A stretch of DNA of 64,000 nucleotides from Nymphaea colorata (GCF_008831285.2 NC_045140.1:21698370-21762369); one strand, 5' to 3'. Shown: positions 40,801 through 55,500, counted from the first letter of the stretch. Notes: generated by a model not told the origin, from the letters alone. Numbers and translations are program-made.

Positions 40801-40829
40801 TATGTTGAGAAGCGGGGAGCAACTAGAAC
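37816..40829. other. Tail-to-tail region between GDI and PAS2
   Basis: It contains the GDI 3' untranslated region at the left and probably the PAS2 3' untranslated region at the right. The stretch 39060-39250 looks like a fragment of a dispersed transposon (GGGGTCATGCCCCCCTC followed by an AT-rich tract). A polar open frame at about 40480-40661 on the plus strand is discussed under findings. No complete gene was recognised. Confidence 0.45.
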
Positions 40830-43624
40830 TCATTCCTTTTTGGACTTGGAGAGGGCCTTCTTTCTTTGGCCAAGCATGTATGTGTACATGTGCGGGCTCC
40901 CTGTAAAATCATGTCCACCAACCAGATAATTAAGGACTTACAAACTTTGATTGTTAATGAAACTTTGCCAAAGAGAAACTTCAGCTTACCTGGGACATAT
41001 ATTGCAAGGGCTAAAAGAGAAGCATAGAAATAATCGAATGAGAAGTTCCACTTGTTTGGCATCCTTAAACAATACTTATCAGAAGCCTGCGACAGTTCAG
41101 AGATGACATTTAGATAAGTGAGTGATTTTCCAAGATATAATTAATAGATCAAAACACATAGTGCTCTTTCAAAAAGGGATCTAACCCTTGAAATATATCT
41201 CGTCCTTTCACTATTTCATCTCCTAAATATAATGTAAGTGACCATGGCCAGTCAGTTAGTGACAATCACAACATTGCAGCATGATATAGATGATAATAAT
41301 GACAAATAAAGTCGATGGGCTATCTTTAAAGGCATAAACTGCCCCAACGACATGGAACACTACTTTATAATGTAAAACTCAAGTATCATGGTCTCTTACC
41401 TTGATGAATGGAAGAGCAATGTATATAAGTCCAACTTCGCTGGTGATGCCAGTTGGATACAAAACCAAGAAAGTGCTATATCTGCAATTTGATTTTGGCA
41501 AGACTATTATTAATTCCCACTATGGCCACCCCTTGAGAAGCTCAGGAGAAAAGTGATCACCTTAGCCACAAAAACCCAGAAGGTGCAGATCCAAAGGCCT
41601 CTTTCATGCCAAAAAAGGAGTATCGAATAATCTGCACCATGAATGAAGTTCATAAACAAGTAAAATTTGGAAGACGCTCTTGCATCAAAAACATAATTCA
41701 ACACAAAAAGGGGAGAGAGAAGGAAAAAATTTCCAGTTTCATAGTTCAGTTTCAAGTGTCATTAAGCATCTGCTGAACTGAATGGAACTGTAGGCACTCC
41801 ATGTTAATATTAAACTATATACTGCTATCAGGTAGTAAAAAAAAACCACTATCATTTAAATAGTTAAAGGAACAACTTGAAACGCCCATACCTCTGTAAT
41901 TGACCAGCTAATCACCAGACTGCTGACAAGCACATGTGTCCTAGTCTGCACACAGAATCTCGTAATCATGAATCAATATAACCGTAACATGCCATACCTA
42001 GCAAAAATACAAATCAATCATATCATACCTCAGGAAAGCTCCACAGGATGCCCCATGTAACATACAATCTTGATCCAATCTGAGGTAATGTTGCTGAAAC
42101 TGGAGATCGTACCAAACCTGACAGAAGCAAACGAAGTATTTCATCATTTGCCAATTCCACAATTGTTAGCCTAAGCAAAGCAGGAAAATCTTCTTACCAA
42201 CAAGGCCATGGAGAATCTTTCCCACAGATGAACCCATTGCAAAAGAACAGGTAAACAAAATCAGTATCTCAGTACACCAAATTAAGAAAAGAAACTTGAG
42301 AAAATTACTATCATCTGCATACTTCCAATACTGCTGCAGTCTGAGCAAGCTGGAGAGGCTTTTCCACTGCATTGTATACTTCAGTATGACCAGATTCAAT
42401 CAAAGTTCTTACTGCCAGATATAAAACTTGAAGCCTGCAGAGAAGCCCTGCTAGTTATGAACACCAATAGAAGGCCACAAACAGCAGACTTACATGTTGC
42501 AATCTACAGCAATCCATCAGCGTAGCATTCTAATGGTTGATTCTTGGCATTAACAACTACAAAGTTAACGATTTCCAACTTCTATTCTACCTTGCTTCCG
42601 CTATCACTGATGCAACCATGAAGGACGTCATTGCTCCTGACATATGGCAAGAACATCATTGTGCCTAACATCTGGCAAGATGATCCAGATATCTATATGA
42701 GAAAGAACTTAAGAGAGTTTCTCTTTCAGTTTACATATCTCCCTAATAGGGTGTTCCAAATGCCTGCTGTCCACCTTAAGAATGAAGGATAGCAAGTACA
42801 AGTTTGTCTCGAGGAGGATAAGGAGAAAAGAAAAAGTTTGTTATAGTTTTGGACTCTAAATGTTTTCATTATTGCATACAGCATTGTCAACAGCAACAAA
42901 AATTCCAACCTCTGCTTCACTGCCCTTAACTGTTCTCCAATTTGTGGGCGGTACTGGACGGTGTGATTGTTATGATGATAACATATTTTATAATCTAGCC
43001 AAAACATTATCGTCTTCCCCGAGTCCTAAAAGTGATGAAATATGTAGTACAAAATCGACGACCAATCTACACAGTTCTAAGTTTGCACCGATGAGAATCA
43101 TCAGAAAATCAGCTCATCACTTGATCCCAAAATAAAGAGAGATTTCCCCAAAAAAAGCTAGCTAAAAGTTACCAATTGTCGTAGAATTTACAGATCTTAT
43201 TATTGTTTCATGTACAGCATCGCCTCCATATTTTCGTTATGACTCTTGAGCAGATCATTATAAGCAAGATAATAAGGGGAAAAAGGGAGGGGAAAGAGAG
43301 AGAAGATCGAAATCGATCTTAAAATCAGCTACCCAGATCCACAACTGGCAGATCTCTAGCTCGAATAGCACTGATTCAGCAATAACAAACCAACCCGAGC
43401 TACACTCAAATAATTACACTCAACGGATACCCCAAAGAAGGTGGGGGAAAATAACTACTTCTCCATAGCAACTCGACCGCTTGCAAAAAAGTGAAAAGAA
43501 AAAAAACACATAAAGCCACAATAATATAAATAAGAAAGAGACGACGAGTTTACCATCCAGCGAAAACAGCCCAGTTGTAGAGGGAAAGATATAGACGGCG
43601 AATGCCCGAAGCTAAGCCCGCCAT
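40830..43624 (-). CDS. PAS2: Very-long-chain (3R)-3-hydroxyacyl-CoA dehydratase PASTICCINO2
   Basis: Nine minus-strand exons join to 221 residues, the length of Arabidopsis PAS2: 43624-43554, 42434-42323, 42216-42198 (19 bases), 42117-42029, 41945-41892, 41631-41561, 41481-41400, 41086-40990, 40900-40830. All introns are GT-AG. The start is MAGLASGIRRLYLSLYNWAV. Conserved PTPLA/HACD blocks include EKPLQLAQTAAVLEILHGLV, VRSPVSATLPQIGSRL and SWSITEIIRYSFFG. The catalytic Tyr and Glu known from yeast Phs1 are Tyr147 and Glu154 in YPTGITSE. The protein is multi-pass. It dehydrates 3-hydroxyacyl-CoA in the ER fatty-acid elongase complex and so supplies very-long-chain acids for waxes, sphingolipids and membranes (family knowledge). 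The C-terminus KSKKE fits a K-x-K-x-x ER-retrieval signal. The gene is divergent from the ULP2-like gene. Confidence 0.96.
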
Positions 43625-45216
43625 TAATGGAGCTCCTTGGCGAACGGAAAAGTGTAAGCGAAGGAAAAAGAAGCAGATTTACTAGGAAGAAGAAGAATCC
43701 CTGCGGTTCTTCTCCTCTTTCTCCTCGTTTGCTAGCTTGTTCCCGTGTAAAAAAAAAGAGAGAAGGAGAAACAGGAAGAAGGGTAGAAGACTGTGGCAAT
43801 CAAACAAGGCCCCTCCTTGGGGATTTTAAAGGAGGAGGAGGCCCAGAAATTAAGAGGAGGGAAGGTGGGCTGACCAACAAACTCCAGCTGCTATCTTAAT
43901 GGATGCATTCTTTAATCTTCACGATTCACAATTACTCTCAACGGCCTCAACCAAAGTACTCCCTTGACGTGATCACCGAGGAGCTCCCGAATAGTGTCTC
44001 TCCCTCCCCACGAATCACTTTGTTCCACTTCCCCCCTCTTGACAAAACTAGAAACTGAAGGGGGTCTAAACCGTCCGCATCTGGGTTGGATATAGTATTC
44101 ACTTAACTTGGTGTCAATTCAAACTCGAATTTAGATCTTGTCAGATCTAAGTATTAAAAAACCCGATACTTACATTTAATAAGTTTGGAGTTTTATCGGA
44201 TCTCGATTAGATACCATGTCCAAATTCAGATGCTGCTTGAGATTGTACACTGAACCGAATTTGATTAGTAATTGGATCTGGATTCCATTACCAAATCAGG
44301 CGAAACATATTCGAATATTGAACATTTATTTACAAAAATCCGATTCGTTTATGTCTCCCTTTAGGCTATGAGTTCAAGCTGGGTCCTTGTCGCATATTTT
44401 AAAGAAGTATCACGTCAATCTAGATTCTTGCCATCACATGGGTTATTTCTACTGGATCTAGATCCACATGCGTCCTACCCACAATAAATGCTGGCATGTG
44501 CTTCGATTTAGCGTGTTTCATACAGAGAAGATAGTGTCGAGCGTGACAAAGTGTCTTGAACAGTGGACTCAAACATTTCCTAAAAGCTACTTGGCTTAAA
44601 ACCACATAGGGTCGGGCTGCCGTTGGGTACCCGGTACCTGGCTCGATTTGGGCCCGGCCCCAAGCTGGCCCAAGTAGGCCCGATAATAGGGTTTATTAAT
44701 TTTTTATTAATTTATATTATGATTAATTATATTTATATATATTTTTATTTAAAATATATATTTTAAAATTTAATTGGACTGAGAACTAAGAGTGGGCTGT
44801 ATATATATATATATATACATAGTTGATTGGTTAAAACTAGACCAATAGGTCAGGGACAGAAATCTGACCCTTTAAATATGATATTTATTTATTCATTCAA
44901 ATCTAACTTTACCAATATTACCAATATGATCTTAAGGATAAGTTGATGCAATATCATTTTTTAGGTTTTAATAGTGTTCTTGTAATGATAAAAAATGAAT
45001 GGCTCTCATAGCATCAACATTTTGATAATAAAAAAATTAATATTTGTCATAAAAACTACTTGATTCAAAGCATGTTGTGTATCAAAATAGTTTTTATAAA
45101 CATATTAGGATGTTATATTTTATTTTAAATATTTTTTTAGCAAAAACTTAAAGAGTAAGGTTTTTATTCTAATTTCAGTGTCTAGTTTTTATCAATTTCT
45201 CTCTCTATCTCTTTCG

Positions 45217-45320
<104 letters not shown>

Positions 45321-46352
45321 GCGTCAAGTTTGCCTGAGCAAGCCAGCGTACCCAGCGTGATGCCCAACCTTACCCAGACGATAGGCACCAGTCTAGTGTT
45401 GTTTATAAAAAATTTCCAAAGTTGATATCCATAAAAAGTTCATCTGAAGGTCACCCGTGACTTTTTGCTTTAATAAATACGTTTATAGATCGTTTCAATT
45501 CATATAAAGATTATATATCCATTTTTCTGAATAACATACTTTCTACGAACAAAAGCTGAGGTAATGTTATCCTGGTGAAACTTATATCGGGGAACAAGTT
45601 GCACCATCAAATACACCCGGAGGCGTTTGCAAGAGGAGCACTAGCACAGTCTTCCGGTTGTCTGACGTCCTTTGTAAACGAGCTGAGTGGCAATCTAACT
45701 AGAGAATCTGTGCAACCATGCAAGAAACAAGTGCGGTATCTTAACTCAGTCATAACCAGTAACATATCATAATGAATATGAATCTGGATGAGTGGGAAGA
45801 GTATTTCATTCTACCGTTCAAACGTGTCTTCTATCAATTGCTAATCAGATAATCATGATTTAAACTCCAATTAAAATGAAAACGAATTCAAATCAAATAG
45901 AAATCCGATTCTTAATTTCATAAGCTAATATGATCTCAGATGCAATTTTGGTGGTAGATTCAAATCGAAAGCAAAAGTGGAATTCAGAAAGAAATATTCA
46001 TAACGCAAGATTACTAAAATGCCTTTTTGGTAGAAGGTCGGAATATTTCTTTTCATGTTAGTGACATAACACTGAAAGCGCAATGGAAAAATGAAATGTA
46101 AAAGTTGGGTGGCTCTTTGTTTTTAACCCAAACATTGAGCTGTATTTTGTAAACGTTTCAAAAAAATAAATGTAAACTTAAATTCGAATTTGAATTCGGT
46201 CGGAGGTCGTTTTTCGGAACCAAGGAGTGATTCTGGTAAGAATCCGACCCGAATCCGATCTATTCACGTCCCCAAGCGTCGGCGATTCGCCGTTTAAGGG
46301 AATGCTCGGATCCAAAAGAGGGGCTGGTGGGCCTCCCCTCCCCGCCATTTAA

Positions 46353-46379
46353 CAGAGAGAGAGAGAGAGAGAGAGAGAG
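46353..46379. repeat. (GA)n run in the probable leader of the ULP2-like gene
   Basis: About 27 bases of GA dinucleotide, 138 bases before the ATG at 46517. Such GA/CT tracts are common in plant 5' untranslated regions. Confidence 0.85.
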
Positions 46380-46516
46380 GTCCGCCAGGTATTCGGGGTT
46401 ACTTGTAGATCACGGCGTTGGCTTTTCGGGTGCATCCCGCTAGGAAGCCGGTCAAGAATCGATCTCCGGCTACTGACCTCCTTTCCCGCCAGAAATTGCA
46501 CCTCAGCCGTCCGCCG

Positions 46517-49500
46517 ATGAGGAGCGAGTCGCGGAAGGACCAGTCGGTCTTCGATTTCAACGCCGAAGATGACTCTACTGAGATTGCATCCATCGAGAGG
46601 ATGCGGAAATTCAAGGGCGGAGACAACCATAGGGCGGAAGATAGCCGTCTATCGAAGTACGATTTCCTCAGATGTTGTAAGTGTTCGCCCCCTATTCCCA
46701 ATGCCTTGTGTGCTATTGGTGGTTTTTAAGTGGCTTTGCTCTGTGCATCGGTGAAATCGTCTATCCAGGAATAATTAGGGTTCGCGTGCAGCGTTTTGGG
46801 CAGCTATTACGGGCGAGCTTGCATTTCACTTGATTTTCACCTGATTTTGAACTTAAGGATGATCGCAATTTGGTTATAATTGCTTGGCCTACTGATAGTA
46901 GGATTTAGGTTACAATTTTAAGAATTATTCCGCAGCACAAACTACTGCTTGCTAAAAATCTGTGAATGCATGAATTGGTTTGGCCGACGATTTCGCATGA
47001 AATAGTAGAATATTTAATGGGAGAAAATCGTGAGACGAATACGGAAAAAGTCGAATGGAAGACCCATAAACTAGGAATGCACAAGACCAGTAAGGGACAC
47101 AGAGTGTCCCTCAGTGCTGATTACACTGACGAGCAATAAACAGGAGTAGATTCACTATCTCCAATACTTAATTTTCACTGTATGAAAGTTATTCTTTCAA
47201 TTTAAGGAAACAGGGGAATATGAACCTTTCACTGTATGGGCCTTAAACATTTTGTTTGGGACTTGGTTAATTTGACTCAATGGCTGAAAAATACTCCCAT
47301 TATGTTTGGGGTATAGTTTCACAATATTTGAAAATAAGCTCTATGTGTACACATGTGCATGCCAGAATTAAAGAGTGTAATCCAAACTTAACCAAACTGA
47401 TCTCTCTCTCCTCCTCATGCATGCACATAGACACACACACACACGCAGACCATTGATGATAAGTCGTAAGGCTTATATTTGACACTATTCTTTGTGCCAC
47501 ATTTTCTAGTTTTCTGATTAATTTTCTAACATTGCCTTTGACATTTTATTAGTTAGGCCATACACATTCGACCTCTATTAGGTTATTCACTGGAGAGTGT
47601 GCATTGGATTATGAAATCTTATCATTCTGGGAGAATGTGAAAAACAACCGCTGAAATGAAAAGATAAAAATTCTTACATTGAAACAGTTAGATCCAAAGT
47701 TTCGTAGGGAGCAAACCATGATATAAACACATCTATAGGCAATGATTAAGTCATTAAGTAAACAATGATCTTACAGCATAATTTTCTGCTGGATAGGATG
47801 ATGTGTTCTTTAAATGATGGCCACCAAAGTTGCTGGATGTTGTGAAGGTGTGAACTGTTTCATTTGCCTAAAAGTTCATATAAACTTTAGAATTTGACAA
47901 TAAAGACTCTTGACGACTGGTTGAAGTCCCAGCCATTCAATTCTGCAACTTGAGCTTTTCCATCATGATCTTGTCCTTGTAAGGCTGGTCGGGGCTCAAC
48001 TGAGTTTTACGTAAGGGTCTTGTCCGTTAAGTGGTCTGGTCCTTGAAGGTTTTCTTGTCATATGGAAGAGGATCCGCATTCATTAAAATGAAAATCACAA
48101 AAAAAGCGTTCCAAAGATCTTCTTAGAAAATAGCTTGAACTCTGGTGACTCTGATCCTTGAAGGTTTCCTCGTCACACAGAAGAAGATCCACATTCACTA
48201 AAAGGAAAATTACATCAAAGATGTTTTTAGAAAATAATGTGGCAAATTTAATTAAGCTGGTATTTGAATATCTCAATGGATGTTATATTATTTTTTTGGA
48301 TTTGACAATCCATGTATGTCCATATGTATGCATGAATGCATATTGCATGCACAGTCATTATTTTCTTTCATAATGTCCTTAAGGTTTGATTAGTTATGTT
48401 CCTCTTTGTTTTCGGTCATTACCTTTTTATAGTTTCAGGAGATGCTTCTAGTCATCATTCAGAAATAAGCAATGTTGATGCATGTTCATCAAGAAAGGGT
48501 GAAAATGAAATGATGGATATTTCAACATCAAGGGATTGCAAAGGATTGGACTATGGTGGCCAAGTTGCTTATGAGCATGAAAAAATCTCGTCGAGGTGCT
48601 TTCAGACAAGGCTTTTAAATCTTCAGGAATTACGCGACAAGCAATTGAACTGTTCCACTGCCATGTTGGAGGATCCGTCATATGTACTCATCTTTTCAAT
48701 TATACCCATTTACTGAGTATGTTTCTGCTGATGCAGGTAGTTCTCTCTAAACTCTTCATTCACTTTGCTGCAGGAAGCTGCTGTTGATATGACTTCTGAT
48801 GATGATGATGATGAATGCTCAACTGGAAGTCCTTTATCAGTTTCTGTCTCTGATTCTTCAGAAAATGAAGGTTTATTCTTACCTCCTTGGACATTTTATG
48901 TGTTGGTGTCTTTTGATTGTTAGCACTTTCTAATTTCCATTATGTTTCCAGGAGAACATAGATGCATTGATGGTTACTTCGAAAGGAAACAGAAATGTCA
49001 ATTCTTTTTTGAGGTAATACCGTTGACAAATGCTATTTGAGCACATCTGTATAACGACATACAGCCTTGTTACCTCATTTTTCTATCTAAAGTATTCACA
49101 TGCATATGAGGAAACTTGCTTAGATGTCAACTTATCAGATTTTTCTTTGCAACTTTTTTTAGTCGTTTAAGGAAGAAATTCCTCAACAATAATGCTGTTA
49201 TCAGTCATTGTTCCTCGAATAGTTTTCATTGCCCATCCTGTTAGTTGATAAACCTACATGTTTCATGTTTGTATTGCTCTTTCTTGTTATATCAATGGGA
49301 TTACACAGGGGAGTGATATAATGCTTTATATTCACAAGCTTTATTGCTTCAATGTTTTCACACTTATTGTGAATTTTATTGCTTCAGTAGTTTTTGCTTC
49401 ATTGGGTAGTGCAGGAAATTGATTCTGCATGTAACGTTTTCTTGTTAACAGGATGTCAAAAGTCAAGAGATCATTGTTTGTACTGATTTCGTGCGCTATG

Positions 49501-52500
49501 GAGATAAGGTCTGTACAGAGACGTTGTTAATATTTAGGTCTGACTGCATCAAAATTGAGACAATACGTACAAGTGAGTGTGAGCAAGATCTTCACCTTGA
49601 AGTAGCAATTCTTGATGTCAATTTCATGGAGTGGTACTGGGTTCAAAGTGTACGTTTTCTCTTTTCAAACAGATTATTCATATAATGAAGCATACATGTT
49701 TTCGATATTGATTTGCAATAGATATTCTGGTATTCTCAGGTTGCAACCGCTTATTTTTTAGTTCATGTAACTTCCACAGCTAAGGCAGAAATAGAGAAAG
49801 TATTAGGTACTATAGGTAAGTCTTCTTCCTGTTTTTGAAATTGTTTTCAGCTCAGTTTCCAGTTTGTTTCCTGCCTTATGTTTGTAACTTTATTGACTAA
49901 GTGGGTCTTATGGATTCATTAAGAGTCCTGATAGGATTATGATATCACTACTTTGAGAGAGCTAATGAGCCCCGACCCACGACCCACATGGTGTTGATAG
50001 GAGGTGGGACGTTGTTGTGACAAAGCATCAGTTCCTTGTGCAATTCTGTATGAGTTTTAGTTTGCTCTTAGGTTTTGGAATATTGCATGTAAATAATTGG
50101 CCAAACATGAGTGTGTTCTTCCTATCCATTATTAAGCCCAATGTTTGGTGTGAACAAAGATAAATTGTCTGATTTGACTACAAAGTAACACAATTGCTTG
50201 CTTTATCCCTTCCTCTCAATGTCTCAAGCATGTTCATGCTTCATACTCTTGTTAACATCAACAAGATGCTGTTTTGTTGGGATATTTTTTTTTCTGCATT
50301 GATATTTTCCATTCCATAAAAGTGAAGACAGCAGCATGCTGCTGCATCCACTACTTGGATTTTATTGTGCTTAAGACCTCAAGTGAGCACAGAGCTTGTC
50401 TCCTCCAGTCAAAATTTCTATTGCTTCGTTTGATGGAAAATTTGGCCTTAGGCACTCTTTATATGTAAATGATTATACAATGATGATAATAAACCTCGAT
50501 GTATGTATTGCTGTGAGGTCACATGAATGTATCTCTTGCATTTTCTGCCTATCCAGCATTGGTTTTGTATTTCATTGCTCTTATCTGACTACTAGCACTG
50601 CCTGGTGTGTGTCTTTGGATTCAACAAACTATGTCTTTTTCATTTCATCTGCTGATGGGTCTTGTTGATGTTCTCCTCTACTTTACATGTAGGTCCTGCA
50701 AAGTTGGCATTCGCAGTAAGTGATCCTGGGTGGTTTGAGAAAGTACAGATGATTATGTCTTTATCTGAGAGATATGGAAAAATATCGAAGCTTGATTATG
50801 AGTTAGTGTGCTAAATTTCTTTTTTTTTGAATTTGTAGAATATAAACATGGGGTTGCCATTTCTGGTTTCTGTTTTGTTATGTATTTTTTTTACATTTTG
50901 TCATGTTAGAAAGATTTAAATCTCTCTCACATAAACATAATTGATAGAGATGTTTTTTGGTTTAATTATTTAGACTCTGAACATAAAGATGATCGAGTTA
51001 TATTTTGTTGGTTTTATTTTATCCTTTATTTTGGACACCGATTATGATGTATATTCATGTTGCTTCAATATTATTATTGGTTTGCGAGAATATGAATCCA
51101 TTTCCCACTTTTCATCTGAAACCATGTTAAAAACAGTGAACATATGAGGCTTTCTAAGTTTCTAACACCTTGTCTTGCTAGGGGAGTCATTGTAGGTGGT
51201 CTGAAGTGGCTTAATCTTGATTACAGGATTCTTGGCAAGTGACAACAAATGTCTTCTATACTTGTTATTTTCTCTGCTGGTATTCAACCTAACATATTTT
51301 CTTTTTGTGAAATGAAATGGTGAAGTTGATCCATTGGCTTTGGATTTTCTTGATGACTTGTCCAAGAACTTATAAACACGGAAATTAGTTAGTTTTAATA
51401 CTTGTGTTGACAAGATAAAAAGTGAATATTACACTCAGACACAACAGCCAACAGGACATTTCATGGGGCAGACCAGTCAGACCAGTATCTGTTATGGGCA
51501 ACATTCTGCTGGATAACTTTTCAATTTTCTTTTATTCTTTTGATTAATTATTTTCTGTTTATTTTTTCTTTTCTTTTTTGTCATCAATTGTGTTTAAAGT
51601 TTAAATTCAACTTGCTAGTGCATTTTAAATTATATGAGACATTCAAGAACTTGCACTTGAGTTGTTATTCTTGTTTTATTGCTTTAGGTTAACATCTTTA
51701 GGTTAAGAGACACACTCGCTCGTGTGTATAAATGAAGACGTGGTTATGCTCACTCAAATTGTTTTATGTTGTAGATTGGAATTTATATTATTTCAGGCAC
51801 TCATGCTTTGTGATGTTTTTTTTTTTTTTTTGGCAGCTGCCTTGATCTTAGCAATGAAATGATTAGAGAAATTGATGAGTTTGTAAGTGAGAAAACTATG
51901 TTTGGTGCTAACGGGTTCTCAAATGGGTAAGTTGTTAACATGTTGTCTCCTTGGTTGTTGATGTGTTTCACCTGGTGTTAATTGGAAAATACTTGTGAAG
52001 AGAGAAAACGTGTGTCATAGGCAGCATAAATGACATTTTTCTCCATTTATGTGTTTGGCTCGGTTCTTGTGCTTTTTCCTTTTAGTGTTTCAATGTGCTG
52101 ATTTGTGTGGAACATTTCTCATTGTTTGTGACAATGGGGTTGCACCTTTATTGTTTCTCTAATACTGTAGTAGCAACAATATACGTGTATATTTGGATCC
52201 CCTTTTGAACGGTACATGCACCACAATTCACAGCTTCTGCATAAAATAGAGAAAAACTAAGGACCTATGGGTTTGTGACACATAACTTAATGTTACTTGC
52301 ATGGTCACAAAAAACGTGTTTTTTTCGAAAAAAAATGCGATAAATTAAATGGCTGTTTGAAACTAAAAAAAAACGCTTTTTTTCGAAAAAAAAAGTTGAA
52401 AACGAAAAAACGAGTTTTTAACGCGTTTTTTTCACATTTTTTTCACTTTTTTCATTTTTTATTTTTTTTAATGGCAAACAGTTTTTTTTCATTTTCTATT

Positions 52501-55500
52501 TTTTATTTGTTGCAAATCTACTAATCTTTTGATGTTTGTGTTATTAGTTTATCATTTATTTTATTTTCCCCCCATTTTTAGTTTTTTAAAAATTTTAAAA
52601 ATTTACCATATTATTCCCGTTTTTTTCATGCTCGCCATATTATACCCGAGAAAAACGTCGCCGTTTAAAACTCTGAGGCGTTATTTGCGACTATGGTATT
52701 TGCATCGTAACAGGGTGCAATTACTATCCTCCAAGTGTTTGTACCATTTTAGATGTGCCTTTTTTTCCTTACGTGTTCATTTTGCTCCTTATTCTAGAAC
52801 ATGTGTTCTCTTTCTACTTTCTGAAATGTTAGAGACGCTTCTCCTTTTCTAGGTGTGCTATGTTGTCCTTAACATTTCTAAAATTATTCAATTACAATAA
52901 AATATTCAAAGAGGCAATGTCGGTCCAAGTTATAGTAGAAAATTTGGTATATTAACTGACCTGCTGTTTATCTTTTAGGAGCATTTATGTATCTTAAAAG
53001 TCAGTTGGAGATAACTGGTGATCCATGGTTCAGGATTTGCTTGTGCGACCATTCATACTTAGAGTGGACCATTTCCTGTGGAGTTATGTTGTTGATTAAG
53101 TTGCTTATGTAGGCCAACCAATCCACTATAGCTAGCTAGTCATCACACTCTATTTAGCATTTTATAAATGCCATGATACACTGTTCCTTATTGAAAGGGG
53201 TGTTGTTGTGGTGGTCGCATGCCTGTTGGTCATCCAACCTTTCATGTTTAGTTACATGGTTTCAGTGGTATTTGTAGTTTTGCACGCATACTCCAGTTTT
53301 CTGCTTTTCATGTTCCTCTTGGTTGCTTGCATCTCATTACTGTGTTTTATTTACTTTCTTTTTTGTTTTAGCTCTTTGTAGATATAACTTTTAGTTGTTA
53401 CCACTTTGTTTTAGTCCTGGCATTTTTCATAATAGAAATTTTTCTGATCACTTTTTGTAGGATATCTGAGTCCTTTGAAGAACTTGTTTTCCCCAAAGGA
53501 GATTCTGATGCTGTTTCTATTAGTAAGAGAGATGTTGAGCTATTACAGCCAGATACATTTATCAATGACACAATAATTGACTTCTATATCAAGTAAGTTA
53601 AAATTGTTCTAGCAACTCTACCCAAATTGTAGTTTCTGTTTCTGCTGCCTTTTATATGCTTATGGTAACAAAAATAAACTTTATTCTCTATAAAGGCTTT
53701 CAGAAGGGAGGAAGTGATCACCACATAATTATCTGTCAGTTGGTTCTTTGTGTTTTTTAGCTCCATGGTTGATTTCATTGTAAGGGTCTGTCCTTTATAT
53801 TTGGGAGCATGGCAGTTTGTTTTTCAAAGGTAACAGTGAACGTTACATGATGCACAGGTATCTGGAATCCAAACTCCTGCCTGAAGACAAGGACCGATTT
53901 CACTTCTTTAACAGTTTCTTCTTTCGGAAGTTGGCAGATCTGGACAAAAATCCTGGAAGTGCCTTTGAAGGCAAAGTGGCTTTTCAGCGTGTCAGGAAGT
54001 GGACACGTAAGGTTGACATTTTTAGAAAGGATTACCTTTTTATACCGGTGAACTTCAAGTAAGAAGTACTTTTCATTATCGTGAATACTGGATAGACATT
54101 TAGAAGTTGCCATATGGTGCTGAATGTCCATTTTCTCTTTTTCCATTTTCAGTCTCCATTGGAGCTTGATAGTTGTTTGTCATCCTGGGGAAGCAGCTTT
54201 CTTCAAAGGCATCTTCCATCACCTAATCTTTTTCATGGCTCCATAGTTTTGTTCATGCATGCAATTCTTTTGACATTAATTGATTTTCAGATGGAAAAGT
54301 CAATGAGAATGAGAAGGTGCCTTGCATCTTGCATATGGATTCAATTAAGGGAAGTCATGTTGGCTTGAAAGATCTAGTGCAAAGGTTAGTTTTAATGTTC
54401 TTCTTTTATTAGGGCAAAATCCTTTTAACTAATGGCAGAAGAAACAAGTTTTGGACATCTTTGTGCTTCAAGTGTTTACATTATTTGTACTCAAAAAGTA
54501 CGTTTGGTTCTGTGTTCTTCAAGCATGCAAAACAGGATACCCTCCTCTTGAGGAACAAGCGTAATTGAGGAACAGCACCAGCAATCCTCGATTACTTCAT
54601 CTGTCCATTCTCCAGCATTCCATTTCCACCCCTTACCATAGAATGCTGGAGAGTGCCAAATTTGATATTAACACAAACTTAATAAAGTCATGAGAGAAAA
54701 AAAGGCATCTCAGTGGAAAAGTTTGAGATAGTATGGGTTTAGGCTGCATGAATAGCGTCGCCTCAATCCAACCCATTTTCAACCAGAGGGCCATCATGTT
54801 CATTTTCTTCTAATAATTATGTCATTACGAGAAAGGACCAAAGGTTGTCATTAACGTGAAGGCTTTTATTCTGTTCTTTTCTTGTTCTCTTTTTTTTTTC
54901 CTTTTTTGAATGTTTGCAAGAAGATAATGTAAAATTGTGAATCAAAAGAGAGACACCAGCGGATAACGTTTTAGCAGATAGTCCATGCTGTGGCCCAACA
55001 TGTTACCAATTGCAGCTTCCTATCACCATGAAGAAAACACTTAACAGAAGCACTGCACGTTACTTGCAAGCAAAATGAGTTGTTTCTTGGTTGCAAAAGC
55101 AGCATCATATCTGACCCATTTGATTTTCCCATTTGGCAAATTGTTTATGATTGGGTATTCTTCAAATTTCACATTGATTCCTAATAAAACAAGCACGACA
55201 ACACCACCACTTTCTCCATCCTTCAGCAACATCATGAAACTCAACATCTGTCCTCCACCAACCTCATCCTTACAAGGTGGGTCTCCAAATCCTATTAACA
55301 CCGCCATTTCCTTCTGTGCAATGAAGATAGGGACAAGAGAGATAATGATAGTGAATAGTCACAAAAAAATGTGTTTTTTTGGGAAAAAGTGATAAATAAG
55401 TCTGATGTTTAAAACTAAAAAAAAGCTAAAAAAAAAAAATGCAATTTTTCCCTTTTTTTCATTTTTTCACGTTTTTAAATGCCAAACTGCTTGTTTTTCA

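Noticed and set aside
42726-43007. 93-codon minus-strand frame within PAS2 intron 1
   Set aside because: It was tested as PAS2 exon 2 but lacks family residues; the exon at 42434-42323 fits in sequence and phase.
48433-48440. Alternative acceptor (TTTCAG) for ULP2 exon 2 at 48438
   Set aside because: With the donor at 46676 it creates an in-frame TGA; the acceptor at 48432 keeps the frame open.
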